Part shown: positions 8,713-16,979 of the stretch, piece by piece
Numbering within the stretch: position 1 is the stretch's first letter
Layout: the number at the start of each line of letters is the position of its first letter
Assembly: GCA_025057595.1 (NCBI GenBank)
Contig: JANXBK010000001.1
Span: forward strand, 1-64,000
DNA: 64,000 nt
Reading direction: 5' to 3'
From: Thermodesulfovibrio sp.
GTDB lineage: Bacteria; Nitrospirota; Thermodesulfovibrionia; Thermodesulfovibrionales; Thermodesulfovibrionaceae
Translations under genes and position numbers: made by a program
Notes under the pieces: generated by a model
The model's database searches: none
What the model saw: only the letters and a program-made list of their open reading frames with translations
Told to the model about the DNA's origin: nothing

Positions 8713-9882
8713 ATGCAGATTCAATTTGCTGAAAGAATAAGAACACTTCCACCTTATCTTTTTGCAGCTATTGATCAGATGAAGAAAGAGGCGGTTTCAA
8801 AGGGAGCAGATTTAATTGATTTAAGTATAGGTGACCCTGATATTCCAACACCAAAACATATAGTGGAGGCTATGAAAAGGGCCGTAGAAAATCCTGAGCA
8901 TCATAGATATCCAAGCTACGAAGGGATGTTTTCCTACAGAGAGGCTGTAGCAAAGTGGTACAAAAGAAGGTTCAATGTTGATCTTGATCCTGAAAAAGAG
9001 GTTTTATCTCTAATCGGCTCAAAAGAAGGCATTGGACACATACCATTAGCATTTGTTGATCCTGGAGATATTGTCTTAGTGCCATCTCCAGGTTATCCTG
9101 TCTATCCTGTTGGAACAAAGTTTGCTGGTGGAATTCCTTATTTTATGCCTCTTAAAGAAGAAAACAGCTTTTTACCTGATCTTGATGCAATACCAGAGGA
9201 GATTTGTAAAAAGGCAAAACTTATTTTTATAAACTATCCTAATAATCCAACAGCAGCTTTAGCAAATGAGGATTTTTATAGGAAAGTTATAGAGTTTGCA
9301 AAAAAATACAATACAGTAGTCTGTCATGATGCTGCATACTCTGAGATTTACTTTGAAGAAAAACCTTTAAGCTTTATGCAGATAGAGGGTGCGAAAGAAG
9401 TGGGTGTAGAGTTTCACTCCTTATCAAAAACTTATAATATGACGGGCTGGAGAGTAGGATATGTTGTAGGTAATAGTAAAATTATCTCCGGACTTGGTAA
9501 GGTTAAAACAAATCTTGACTCTGGTGTATTTCAAGCTATTCAAGAAGCAAGTATTGTTGCTCTTCAAACAGATGATATGATACTTAAGTCTATAAGAGAT
9601 ACATATAGAGAAAGAAGAGATATTCTATGTGAGGGATTAGAAGCTGCGGGATTTGAATTTAAAAAGCCATTGGCAACTTTTTATGTTTGGGTAAAAGTTC
9701 CACGTGGAACAAACTCAATAGATTTTGTTGGAAAGCTTCTTAAGAAGGCAGAGGTTTTATGCACTCCAGGAGTTGGTTTTGGTGAGCACGGAGAAGGCTT
9801 TGTAAGATTTGCACTGACCCAGCCTAAGGAAAGAATTAAAGAAGCAGTACAAAGAATTAGGAGGGTTATGGAAGATGATTAA
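8713..9882 (+). CDS. dapL: LL-diaminopimelate aminotransferase (DapL-type)
   Basis: PLP-dependent fold-type I aminotransferase of 389 residues. DapL converts tetrahydrodipicolinate and glutamate to LL-diaminopimelate for lysine and peptidoglycan synthesis. The sequence has the DLSIGDPDIPTP opening, PNNPT at 176-180 and the PLP lysine K239 in SLSKTYNMTGWRVG, all typical of the DapL group. Closely related class I aminotransferases share these motifs, so the exact substrate is an inference. A strong AGGAGG precedes the ATG. The gene contains the second parS-like palindrome near its end and overlaps the downstream yjbQ gene by 8 bases. Confidence 0.8.
   Translation: MQIQFAERIRTLPPYLFAAIDQMKKEAVSKGADLIDLSIGDPDIPTPKHIVEAMKRAVENPEHHRYPSYEGMFSYREAVAKWYKRRFNVDLDPEKEVLSLIGSKEGIGHIPLAFVDPGDIVLVPSPGYPVYPVGTKFAGGIPYFMPLKEENSFLPDLDAIPEEICKKAKLIFINYPNNPTAALANEDFYRKVIEFAKKYNTVVCHDAAYSEIYFEEKPLSFMQIEGAKEVGVEFHSLSKTYNMTGWRVGYVVGNSKIISGLGKVKTNLDSGVFQAIQEASIVALQTDDMILKSIRDTYRERRDILCEGLEAAGFEFKKPLATFYVWVKVPRGTNSIDFVGKLLKKAEVLCTPGVGFGEHGEGFVRFALTQPKERIKEAVQRIRRVMEDD
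9697..9710. other. parS-like centromere site 2
   Basis: The same 14-base palindrome as at 8626-8639, again flanked by A on both sides, inside dapL. It is read in a different codon phase (V-P-R-G-T) from site 1 (F-H-V-E), so the shared bases cannot be explained by protein similarity. This favours selection on the DNA, as expected for a ParB binding site. Confidence 0.7.
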
Positions 9883-10276
9883 GACCCTAACTGTTAAATC
9901 ATCAGCAAGAGAGGATTTTATTGATATTACAGATGAGGTAGAAAGAGTTGTTAAAGCTGAAGGTGTAAAAAGGGGTATTTGTTATCTTTATGTGCCCCAT
10001 ACTACAGCTGGAATAACAATAAATGAAGGAGCCGACCCTTCAGTTAAAAAAGATATATTAAGTGTTTTAAAAAAGATAGCTCCTCAAGCTGCAGGATATC
10101 TTCATATGGAAGGAAATGCCGACAGCCATATAAAAGCAACAATTGTTGGCTCCTCGGTAGTTGTTTTAGTAGAAGGAGGGAGTCTTCTTTTAGGGCAATG
10201 GCAGAGCATTTTTTTCTGTGAGTTTGATGGTCCGAGAACAAGAAAAGTATATCTAAAAATTTTAAAGGAGGACTAA
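9875..10276 (+). CDS. YjbQ/UPF0047 family protein
   Basis: A 133-residue protein of the UPF0047 (YjbQ, COG0432) family. Family hallmarks are [18 protein letters not shown] near the middle, and [26 protein letters not shown] at the C-terminus, with conserved histidine and glutamate residues likely to form an active or metal site. Some members have been reported with weak thiamine-phosphate synthase activity, but the physiological role is not settled. It overlaps the end of dapL by 8 bases and is followed directly by the YkgJ gene, so the three form one operon. Confidence 0.85.
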   Translation: [133 protein letters not shown]

Positions 10277-11038
10277 ATGTTAAATACAGATGCAATAGTG
10301 CCGCATCAATTAACTCTAAAAGATAGATTTAATTTTAGATGCTACCCTGGGATTTCCTGTTATAAAAGTTGCTGCAAAAATATTGATATTATGCTAACTC
10401 CTTATGATATTTTGAGAATTAAAAAGAGACTTAATCTTACCTCAAGAGAGTTTCTTATGAATTATACTTATACTTTCATTGAGCCTAAAAGTGGATATCC
10501 CTTTGTTTTTTTAAATAAAAATAGTGATGAAGAAAAAACGTGCCCTTTTCTTTATGAGGCTGGATGTATAATATATGAAGACAGACCAGCCTCTTGTAGA
10601 TACTATCCAATTGGTCAAGCATCTTTAAAAAGATTTGATTTTTCAGTTGGTATTACAGATGAGTATTATTTTTTTATAAGAGAGCCACATTGTCAGGGAT
10701 TTAAAGAAGACAAGGAATGGAGTATTGAGGATTGGAGAATAGATCAAGGTGTTGATCTTTATGATGATATTAATAGAGGATGGAGAGAGCTATTTTTTAC
10801 AAAGAATTTACCAGGACAGAAGCTTGATGAAATGAAACAGAAAGCATTTTATATGTGCTGTTACAATCTTGATGCTTTCAGAAATTTTGTTTTTGAGAGC
10901 CGTTTTCTTAAAGTTTTTGATATTCCTGAAGAAAGAGTTGAAAAAATGAAAAACGATGAAGTAGAGCTTTTGAAATTTGGATTTGATTATATGAAATATC
11001 TTCTTATGATAAAGGAGACATTAAAGCTTAAAAGTTAA
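10277..11038 (+). CDS. YkgJ family cysteine-cluster protein
   Basis: A 253-residue protein with the CxxxxCxxCC-type cluster of the YkgJ/UPF0153 family near the N-terminus (CYPGISCYKSCC), then CPFLYEAGC and RPASCRYYP. These cysteines are thought to bind a zinc ion or an iron-sulfur cluster. The function is unknown; names such as Fe-S oxidoreductase are not proven. The ATG follows the yjbQ stop directly and is served by the ribosome binding site AAAGGAGG. It converges on the AsmA-like gene with a 4-base overlap. Confidence 0.8.
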   Translation: MLNTDAIVPHQLTLKDRFNFRCYPGISCYKSCCKNIDIMLTPYDILRIKKRLNLTSREFLMNYTYTFIEPKSGYPFVFLNKNSDEEKTCPFLYEAGCIIYEDRPASCRYYPIGQASLKRFDFSVGITDEYYFFIREPHCQGFKEDKEWSIEDWRIDQGVDLYDDINRGWRELFFTKNLPGQKLDEMKQKAFYMCCYNLDAFRNFVFESRFLKVFDIPEERVEKMKNDEVELLKFGFDYMKYLLMIKETLKLKS

Positions 11039-12024
11039 TATTTTTTAATAATACTCTGGAAAGGTTTTGTCAAATTTTGAAAGGGAGAAAAAACTTTCAT
11101 CCCTAATTCTTCTGAAATCTTTCTCTTTAAAGACTCTTCAAAATCTGTTTGTAAGTTATTTGAAGGTCCCCAAACATTAAAGTTTAACACAATTTCTCCC
11201 CTTTTCTCTATAAGCTTTATCAGGACAGGAGCCATAACTCCCATTAAGACTCCTCTTGGTTCAACCTCTAATTCTTTCACAGTAAGCTGACAAGGAGCTT
11301 TTATGTAGTTATTATTTAGTATAAAATTAGAGTTTAAGGAAAGAATTCCTTTTTTTATTTGAGCATTACCCTTTAAGAAAGGTTTTATTGTGAGTATGTT
11401 TAAATTCTTTAATGTAAAAATTCCTTTAAAAGTTTTAGTATTAAAATCACCTTCGGAGCTAAGTAGTAGTTCACCACCATCTTTAAATTTTGCAGAGGCA
11501 GTAATGACTCCTTGTCCGCTTTTAAAAATTGAGTCAGTACTCTTTATAAGAAGATTTATATTAAAAAGTTCAATTTTTAAATTCTTTATTTCATCCTTTA
11601 GAAGGAAGGTTCCATCCTGTGCTCCAAGCGATTTTAATTTAAATTCGATAGATTGATTCTGAGAAGAATTCTTAGAGAAAAAATCCGGTATTAACCAAAT
11701 ATTTTTCTTTGTGCGCACTAATGTTACAGAAGGTTTAACTAAATATATTGACTTTATATCAAGTCTTTTTTTAAATAATGCAAAGAAATAAGGCTTAAGC
11801 TCGATTTCTTTAACTTTAGAAAAAACATGCTCATTTTGAGATTTAATGTAAACATCCTTAGCGGATATTTTGTGAAAACTTATTTTAAGCTCTTTTATCA
11901 GAATTTTTGATTCAAAAGCTTTTTCAATCTGCTTTTTTATAAATGATTCAAAGGGAAAGAATAGAATAAATCCGATAATTATAATCAGAATAGCAAAAGA
12001 TATAATTAAGAAGTTTTTAAACAT
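11035..12024 (-). CDS. AsmA/GspN-like membrane-anchored protein
   Basis: A 329-residue protein with one N-terminal membrane helix (about residues 5-25) and a periplasmic region rich in beta strands. Features such as the early KIELKPYFFALFKKRLDIKS-type segment, repeated strand-turn units and the C-terminal VLMGVMAPVLIKLIEKRG segment resemble AsmA-like, DUF748 and GspN-like proteins, which act at the envelope and may bridge or shuttle lipid. This is fold-level resemblance only. It is the last gene of the minus-strand nrdJ group, 26 bases after rlmN. Confidence 0.5.
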   Translation of the reverse strand: MFKNFLIISFAILIIIIGFILFFPFESFIKKQIEKAFESKILIKELKISFHKISAKDVYIKSQNEHVFSKVKEIELKPYFFALFKKRLDIKSIYLVKPSVTLVRTKKNIWLIPDFFSKNSSQNQSIEFKLKSLGAQDGTFLLKDEIKNLKIELFNINLLIKSTDSIFKSGQGVITASAKFKDGGELLLSSEGDFNTKTFKGIFTLKNLNILTIKPFLKGNAQIKKGILSLNSNFILNNNYIKAPCQLTVKELEVEPRGVLMGVMAPVLIKLIEKRGEIVLNFNVWGPSNNLQTDFEESLKRKISEELGMKVFSPFQNLTKPFQSIIKKY

Positions 12025-12050
12025 TTTTAATTATTTTATATTAAAAAGTG

Positions 12051-13079
12051 CTAATTATACATAGCTTTTAATTGGCCACAAGCAGCAAGGATGTCCTCAC
12101 CTTTACTTTTACGTATAAAAACTGAATATCCCTTCGATATAAGAATTTGTTGAAATTTTACAATTCTACTTTCTTCTGGTCTTTCAAACTCACATCCTTG
12201 CCAAGGATTAAAAGGTATGAGATTTATTTTGCAAGGTATATTTTTAAGTAGTTTACAAAGGCTGTAGGCATTCTCCTCAGAGTCATTTACTCCCTTAAGT
12301 AAAACATACTCTATTGTTATTCTCTGTCGTGGTTTTAAGGGATAGTTTTTCAATGTTTTTATCAGCTCATAAAGAGGATATTGTTTATTTATAGGCATAA
12401 GATATGTTCTTATAGTATCATCGCTTGCGTTTAAAGAGATAGCTAACTTCACATTTGGTGCTCTCTTTGGAAGTTCCTTTAATGCCGGGATAATTCCTAC
12501 TGTTGAGAGAGTTATTCTTCTTGGTGAAAACTCAACTAAATCTTTAAATCTCCATAGTGCTTCAGTGGTGTTTTCAAAATTAAGAAGTGGCTCGCCCATA
12601 CCCATAAATACTATGTTTGTTATTCTTCTGTTTTCCTTTATTAGGCTTTTACTTATTTGTATGAATTGGTCTACTATTTCCCAAGCCTCTAAATTTCTTA
12701 TAAAACCAATTTTACCTGTAAGACAAAACTTACATTTTAAAGGACAGCCAACTTGAGATGAGATACATAAAGTAAGCCTTTGTTTGTCTGGTATTAGAAC
12801 ACTTTCTATTCTTTCACTATCCTTAAGTTCAAATAAATATTTTTCAGTTTTATCAGCACTGACTTTTTTTTCAATAAGTTTTATATTGCCTATAAAGTAG
12901 TTTTTTGAAAACTCTTCTCTGAGAGACTTAGGCCACTCTGTTATCTCTTGAATTGAAGAGGCGAATCTATGATAAATCCAATGAATTAGTTGTTTAGCCC
13001 TAAAGGAAGGTAGCTGCCACTCTTTAATAATACCCTCAATTTCTTTTGAAGACAACTTTTTAAGATTTATTTTATCCAT
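12051..13079 (-). CDS. rlmN: 23S rRNA (adenine-2503-C2)-methyltransferase RlmN
   Basis: Radical SAM enzyme that methylates A2503 of 23S rRNA and A37 of some tRNAs. It has 342 residues, the normal size. The SAM cluster motif CxxxCxxC is present as CPLKCKFC, preceded by the SSQVG segment, followed by NIVFMGMGEPLLN, and with the later catalytic cysteine in AACGQLK near the C-terminus. The start directly follows the LOG-family stop (1 base or less), showing cotranscription with the upstream minus-strand genes. Confidence 0.95.
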   Translation of the reverse strand: MDKINLKKLSSKEIEGIIKEWQLPSFRAKQLIHWIYHRFASSIQEITEWPKSLREEFSKNYFIGNIKLIEKKVSADKTEKYLFELKDSERIESVLIPDKQRLTLCISSQVGCPLKCKFCLTGKIGFIRNLEAWEIVDQFIQISKSLIKENRRITNIVFMGMGEPLLNFENTTEALWRFKDLVEFSPRRITLSTVGIIPALKELPKRAPNVKLAISLNASDDTIRTYLMPINKQYPLYELIKTLKNYPLKPRQRITIEYVLLKGVNDSEENAYSLCKLLKNIPCKINLIPFNPWQGCEFERPEESRIVKFQQILISKGYSVFIRKSKGEDILAACGQLKAMYN

Positions 13080-13754
13080 TTATTTACAGTCAAAATCAGG
13101 AAGAGGCATTCCAAGTTTGAGTAAATGATTTTTGAGGCTGTTACAAACATCTTCTGGTTTATCCATTAATTGAAAGTATTTTAGGTCATCAATACTGATT
13201 GTGCCAAGATTTTTCGGAGAGCTTTTGAGCCATTCAATAAGTCCATGCCAATACTCAGAGCCATAAAGTATTATGGGAAATGACCGAATTTTACCCGATT
13301 GAACAAGAGTGAGAGCTTCAAAGAGCTCATCTAAAGTTCCAAAACCACCTGGAAAAATTATAAAACCGATTGAGTATTTGACAAACATTAGTTTTCTTAC
13401 AAAGAAATATCTAAAGTTTAAGGAAATATCAAGATATATATTAGGATGTTGCTCATTGGGTATTTCAATATTAAGTCCAATAGACTTTCCTCTACCAACT
13501 TTTGCCCCCTTGTTAGCAGCTTCCATTATTCCTGGTCCGCCGCCAGTAATTATGGAAAAACCTGATTGACTAAGAAGTTTTGCAACTTTAAAGGCTTCTT
13601 GATAGTAAAAACTTTCCTCTGTAAGACGAGAACTTCCAAATATAGATACAGCAGGACCTATATCATGAAGAGTTTCAAATCCTTCTACAAGTTCTGATTG
13701 AATTCTAAATACTCTCCATGTGTCGTGAATTTTAAAATCCTCTATCATGCTCAT
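13080..13754 (-). CDS. LOG family protein (TIGR00730-like)
   Basis: A 224-residue Rossmann-like protein with the LOG motifs GGGPGIMEAANKGA and PGGFGTLDELFEALTLVQ. Proteins of this family are nucleotide 5'-monophosphate phosphoribohydrolases (cytokinin-activating LOG or purine nucleotide N-glycosidases such as PpnN) or uncharacterised lysine decarboxylase-like proteins. The PGGxGTxxE motif supports hydrolase activity on a nucleotide, but the substrate cannot be told. It overlaps the end of the groES-like gene by 23 bases, and rlmN follows directly. Confidence 0.85.
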   Translation of the reverse strand: MSMIEDFKIHDTWRVFRIQSELVEGFETLHDIGPAVSIFGSSRLTEESFYYQEAFKVAKLLSQSGFSIITGGGPGIMEAANKGAKVGRGKSIGLNIEIPNEQHPNIYLDISLNFRYFFVRKLMFVKYSIGFIIFPGGFGTLDELFEALTLVQSGKIRSFPIILYGSEYWHGLIEWLKSSPKNLGTISIDDLKYFQLMDKPEDVCNSLKNHLLKLGMPLPDFDCK

Positions 13755-14121
13755 CCTCTATGATAGTTGTTCTAATTAATGCTAAAATTGCTGAATGTGG
13801 AACAATCAAATATTTTTTTTCCTCAAACTCAATCTCATAAGAGGCTTCTTTAAGAAAGAAAGCATAATCTCCCTCCTGAGCTTGAAGTGGGATATATTTA
13901 GGTGCTTTTGAAGAAGTCTGTTTCCAAGACTCCTCTAACATAGCTGAAGGATCATGTACAGGATATCCTGGACCAACTTTAATTACTCTTCCACTTACTA
14001 TCTTTTCTTTTTCTCTGACTGTTGGAGGCAGTAATAGTCCTGCTGAGGTTTTGTCAGCTCTTTCATCAGGTTCAATTAAAACTCTGTCACCAACAATTAT
14101 AAGTTCTCTTTTTGTTTTCAT
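13732..14121 (-). CDS. Divergent GroES-family co-chaperonin
   Basis: A 129-residue protein with a recognisable Cpn10 fold: GDRVLIEPDE-KTSAGLLLPPTV-EK at the start, GRVIKVGPG in the middle and YLIVPHSAILALI at the end. It is longer than typical GroES (95-100 residues) because about 20 extra residues follow the VGPG segment (HDPSAMLEESWKQ region). No groEL is adjacent. It sits between nrdJ and the LOG gene in one operon. It may be a second, specialised co-chaperonin; the main groES would be elsewhere. Confidence 0.75.
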   Translation of the reverse strand: MKTKRELIIVGDRVLIEPDERADKTSAGLLLPPTVREKEKIVSGRVIKVGPGYPVHDPSAMLEESWKQTSSKAPKYIPLQAQEGDYAFFLKEASYEIEFEEKKYLIVPHSAILALIRTTIIEDEHDRGF

Positions 14122-14135
14122 AAAGATTTCCAGAT

Positions 14136-16343
14136 TTAGCTACATTTTGTAAATCCGCAACTATGACAGACAAAACAGCCTTCCTCAAAAGAAAGGCTAC
14201 CACCACATTCAGGACAAGCTCCATAATGAACTAAATTAGCTGAGGTATTTTTTTCTGAATTATATATTTCTAAATTTTTAAGTTCTGCTTCTATTGCTTT
14301 TGCAATCGCATCTGAACAGCTTGTTATCTTCCCATTTGAAGACCAAACAGGACTATGACAGGATATGCCTTTCAGTTGTTTTACTATTTGCTGAGGCTCT
14401 ATACCACTTCTTAGAGCAAGTGAGATTAATCTGCCAATTGCTTCTGCTTGTGAGGCAGCACATCCACCAGCTTTACCAATGTTTGTGAAAACTTCAAAGA
14501 GTTTATTCTTTTCATCTCTATTAATTGTTACATAAAGATTTCCACATCCTGTTTTCATAAGTCTTGTAACACCCTTTAAAACCTCTGGTCTTTTTCTTGG
14601 TTTTAAAGCTTCGGAAGAGACGTCGGATTTTACTTTCTGTATAACTTGCCCTTGTCTTGAACCATCTCTATATACAGTTACACCTTTACATCCTAAACGA
14701 TATGCTAGAAGATATACTTCTCTGACATCATCCTCTGTAGCATAATTTGGCAAATTAACAGTTTTGCTTACAGCATTGTCAACATATCTTTGGAAAGCTG
14801 CCTGCATTCTTATATGTTCAGAAGGTGTTATATCATGGGCTGTTAGAAATATTCTTTTCACCTCTTCTGGAATCTCACTTATTTCTTGTATTGAGCCTGT
14901 TTCTGCGATTTTTTCAGCTAAGGAGTCAGACCATAGCCCAATTTTTTGCATCTCTCTCTTAAAATAAGGATTTACCTCTACAAGACGTGTGCCATCCATT
15001 ACATTTCTTGTAAAGCACACTGCAAAAAGTGGTTCAATTCCTGAGGAACATCCAGCAATTATACTTAATGTTCCAGTTGGTGCTATTGTTGTTATTGTTG
15101 CATTTCTTAAGGGAAGCTTTCCATAGTAAATACTTTTTTCATAGTTGGGGAAGGTGCCTCTTTCTTTCGCAAGTGCTTGAGAAGCAGCTCTTCCTTCCTC
15201 AAGAATAAATTTCATAAGCTCTTCAGCAAGATTTAGAGCCTCCTTTGAGTTGTAGGGAATTCTAAGTTGAATCAACATATCAGCCCATCCCATGACTCCA
15301 AGACCTATTTTCCTGTTTGCTTTTGTCATCTTTTCAATTATTGGGATAGGATATTTATTTGCATCAATAACATTATCAAGAAAATGGATAGCCTTCCAGA
15401 TAGTATCTTTCAGAAGCTCCCAATCAATGCTGTCATTTTTAACCATCTTTGCGAGATTTATAGAGCCAAGATTACAGGATTCATAAGGTAGCAAAGGCTG
15501 CTCTCCACATGGATTCGTTGCTTCAATTTGACCCAATTCAGGAGTTGGATTAGCTGCATTTATTCTATCCAAAAAGACTATACCAGGCTCGCCATTTTTC
15601 CATGCCTGATGTACAATTAAATCAAACACTTCTTTTGCCTTAAGTCTTTTGACTGGTTGACCTGTTCTGGGATTTACTAAATCATAATCTTCATCGTTTA
15701 TTACAGCTTTCATAAACTCTTCAGTTAATGCTACAGAGATATTGAAGTTTGTAAACTTGGTTAAGTCATCTTTACAGGTTATAAACTCTAATATATCAGG
15801 ATGGTCAACCCTTAAAACTCCCATATTTGCTCCTCTTCTACGTCCACCCTGTTTTACTGCTTCTGTTGCTGCATCAAAAACACTCATAAAAGAAACTGGT
15901 CCAGAGCTAATACCTTTTGTGGAGCCAACAACATCACCTTTAGGTCTTAGCCTTGAAAAGCTAAAGCCTGTTCCCCCTCCAGATTTATGAATAATAGCTG
16001 CATATTTTACAGCATCAAATATACCCTCCATAGAGTCTTCAACGGGAAGAACAAAACAAGCACTTAACTGTCCAAGAGAAGTTCCTGCATTCATAAGAGT
16101 TGGAGAGTTTGGTAGAAATTTAAGGGATGTCATAAGCTCATAAAAGTCCTCTTTTGTTTTATTTACCTCTCGCTCACTTTTTCCATAATTTGCATCAATC
16201 TCAGCTATTGCCTTAGCAACTCTTTGAAAAAGTTCTTCAGGTGTTTCTATAATTCTACCCTCCTCATCTTTTTTTAAGTATCTTCTTTTTAAGACTTCTA
16301 TTGCATTTGGAGTAAGTTCTAATTGTTGGGTTTTTTTGTCCAT
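14136..16343 (-). CDS. nrdJ: Adenosylcobalamin-dependent ribonucleotide reductase (class II)
   Basis: Class II reductase that makes deoxynucleotides with coenzyme B12 instead of oxygen, suiting an anaerobe. It has 735 residues. Visible features are the N-terminal NSPTLMNAG and CFVLPVEDSMEGIFD segments, NPCGEQPLLPYESCNLGSINL with active-site cysteine and glutamate, and ATITTIAPTGTLSIIAG. A C-terminal TSCPAxD-type region is replaced by GCxxS and a zinc ribbon (CPECGG...CHSCG). The gene heads a minus-strand operon. A TATACT -10 box lies 32 bases upstream and two palindromes lie just beyond. Confidence 0.95.
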   Translation of the reverse strand: MDKKTQQLELTPNAIEVLKRRYLKKDEEGRIIETPEELFQRVAKAIAEIDANYGKSEREVNKTKEDFYELMTSLKFLPNSPTLMNAGTSLGQLSACFVLPVEDSMEGIFDAVKYAAIIHKSGGGTGFSFSRLRPKGDVVGSTKGISSGPVSFMSVFDAATEAVKQGGRRRGANMGVLRVDHPDILEFITCKDDLTKFTNFNISVALTEEFMKAVINDEDYDLVNPRTGQPVKRLKAKEVFDLIVHQAWKNGEPGIVFLDRINAANPTPELGQIEATNPCGEQPLLPYESCNLGSINLAKMVKNDSIDWELLKDTIWKAIHFLDNVIDANKYPIPIIEKMTKANRKIGLGVMGWADMLIQLRIPYNSKEALNLAEELMKFILEEGRAASQALAKERGTFPNYEKSIYYGKLPLRNATITTIAPTGTLSIIAGCSSGIEPLFAVCFTRNVMDGTRLVEVNPYFKREMQKIGLWSDSLAEKIAETGSIQEISEIPEEVKRIFLTAHDITPSEHIRMQAAFQRYVDNAVSKTVNLPNYATEDDVREVYLLAYRLGCKGVTVYRDGSRQGQVIQKVKSDVSSEALKPRKRPEVLKGVTRLMKTGCGNLYVTINRDEKNKLFEVFTNIGKAGGCAASQAEAIGRLISLALRSGIEPQQIVKQLKGISCHSPVWSSNGKITSCSDAIAKAIEAELKNLEIYNSEKNTSANLVHYGACPECGGSLSFEEGCFVCHSCGFTKCS

Positions 16344-16374
16344 TTAAAGATCCCTCCTTTAATACTTTTAGTTT

Positions 16375-16380
16375 AGTATA
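16375..16380 (-). promoter_or_regulatory. nrdJ -10 box
   Basis: Read on the minus strand, TATACT lies 32 bases before the nrdJ start and is followed by a GGAGGG ribosome binding site. The matching -35 region (about 16398-16404) is poor and touches the palindrome that starts at 16401, so a protein bound there could affect nrdJ as well. Confidence 0.5.
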
Positions 16381-16400
16381 CCATATTCATTCTGCACTTA

Positions 16401-16450
16401 ACTGTTCCATTTGGAACAGTTGATTTTACGACTGTTCCATTTAGCACTGT
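16401..16450. promoter_or_regulatory. Tandem palindromic operator / enhancer sites
   Basis: Two 20-base elements begin with the same ten bases. The first (16401-16420) is the near-perfect palindrome ACTGTTCCATTTGGAACAGT; the second (16431-16450), ACTGTTCCATTTAGCACTGT, is imperfect in the right arm. Their centres are 30 bases apart, about three helical turns. They lie roughly 70-120 bases upstream of the transcription start predicted from the sigma-54 promoter at 16491, the normal location of NtrC-family enhancer sites. The consensus does not match NrdR boxes or parS. Confidence 0.65.
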
Positions 16451-16490
16451 CTATTTTTTTATTTTTCTATAATTTTTAATATCTTTGAGT

Positions 16491-16507
16491 TTGGCAATCT
16501 TTTTGCT
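16491..16507 (+). promoter_or_regulatory. Sigma-54 (-24/-12) promoter of the uspA-phnD-Mo-nuo operon
   Basis: TTGGCAATCTTTTTGCT fits the sigma-54 consensus: the GG at 16493-16494 and the GC at 16505-16506 are exactly 10 bases apart, with flanking TTGGCA and TTGCT. Transcription should begin near 16518, leaving a leader of about 22 bases with a GGGAGG ribosome binding site before uspA. A sigma-54 activator gene lies at the far end of the same region. A separate TATAAT at 16468-16473 exists but has no good -35 box. Confidence 0.7.
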
Positions 16508-16539
16508 CCCTTCTTTTTAGTTTTTGTAGGGAGGCTACA

Positions 16540-16956
16540 ATGGAAAAAATTTTAGTATGTTTTGATGGTTCAGAGTGGTCAAAGAAAGCTTTAAATGAAG
16601 CTATTAAGATAGCTCAGAGGTTTGGTTCTCAAATAACAGTGCTGTCTGTTGTTCCTAAGGTTTGCTTTTTAGAGATGGGTATTGACTGCGCTACAGTGGA
16701 GTCTATATTTAGAGCAGAGACAGAGGGTAATCTTAGAAAAGCAGAAGAAATATTAAGTGAAAAGGGGGTGAGAGGACAAACTTTAATACTTGAGGGAACT
16801 CCTGCAGATGTTATTGTGGAGTACGCAAAGAATAATAATGTAGACCTATTAGTTATGGGTTCTAAGGGTAAGGACGCTACGGAAAGAACACTCTTTGGAA
16901 GTGTTACTCAAAAGGTAACAGCTACTGCAAGCTGTTCAGTTTTAATAGTTAGATAA
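16540..16956 (+). CDS. Universal stress protein (UspA family)
   Basis: A 138-residue single-domain Usp protein. It has the N-terminal KILVCFDGSEWSKKAL segment and the ATP-binding pattern G-x2-G-x9-GS at the C-terminus (MGSKGKDATERTLFGSVTQKV, split here by residue order), so it should bind ATP and dimerise in the cytoplasm. It is the first gene after the sigma-54 promoter, 23 bases before the PhnD-like gene. Such proteins often accompany respiratory operons, with unclear roles. Confidence 0.88.
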   Translation: MEKILVCFDGSEWSKKALNEAIKIAQRFGSQITVLSVVPKVCFLEMGIDCATVESIFRAETEGNLRKAEEILSEKGVRGQTLILEGTPADVIVEYAKNNNVDLLVMGSKGKDATERTLFGSVTQKVTATASCSVLIVR

Positions 16957-16979
16957 TTTATTAATAAGAGGAGGTAAAG

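Noticed and set aside
13080-13754. Lysine decarboxylase
   Set aside because: Older annotation of LOG proteins uses this name, but the PGGxGTxxE motif indicates nucleotide phosphoribohydrolase-like activity, and no PLP site is present.
16401-16450. Paired palindromes as NrdR boxes controlling nrdJ, or as further parS sites
   Set aside because: The 30-base spacing recalls NrdR pairs, but the sequence does not fit the NrdR consensus (ACACWATATAWTGTGT type). The centre is CATTTG, not CACGTG, so it is not parS. Enhancer sites for the sigma-54 promoter fit better.
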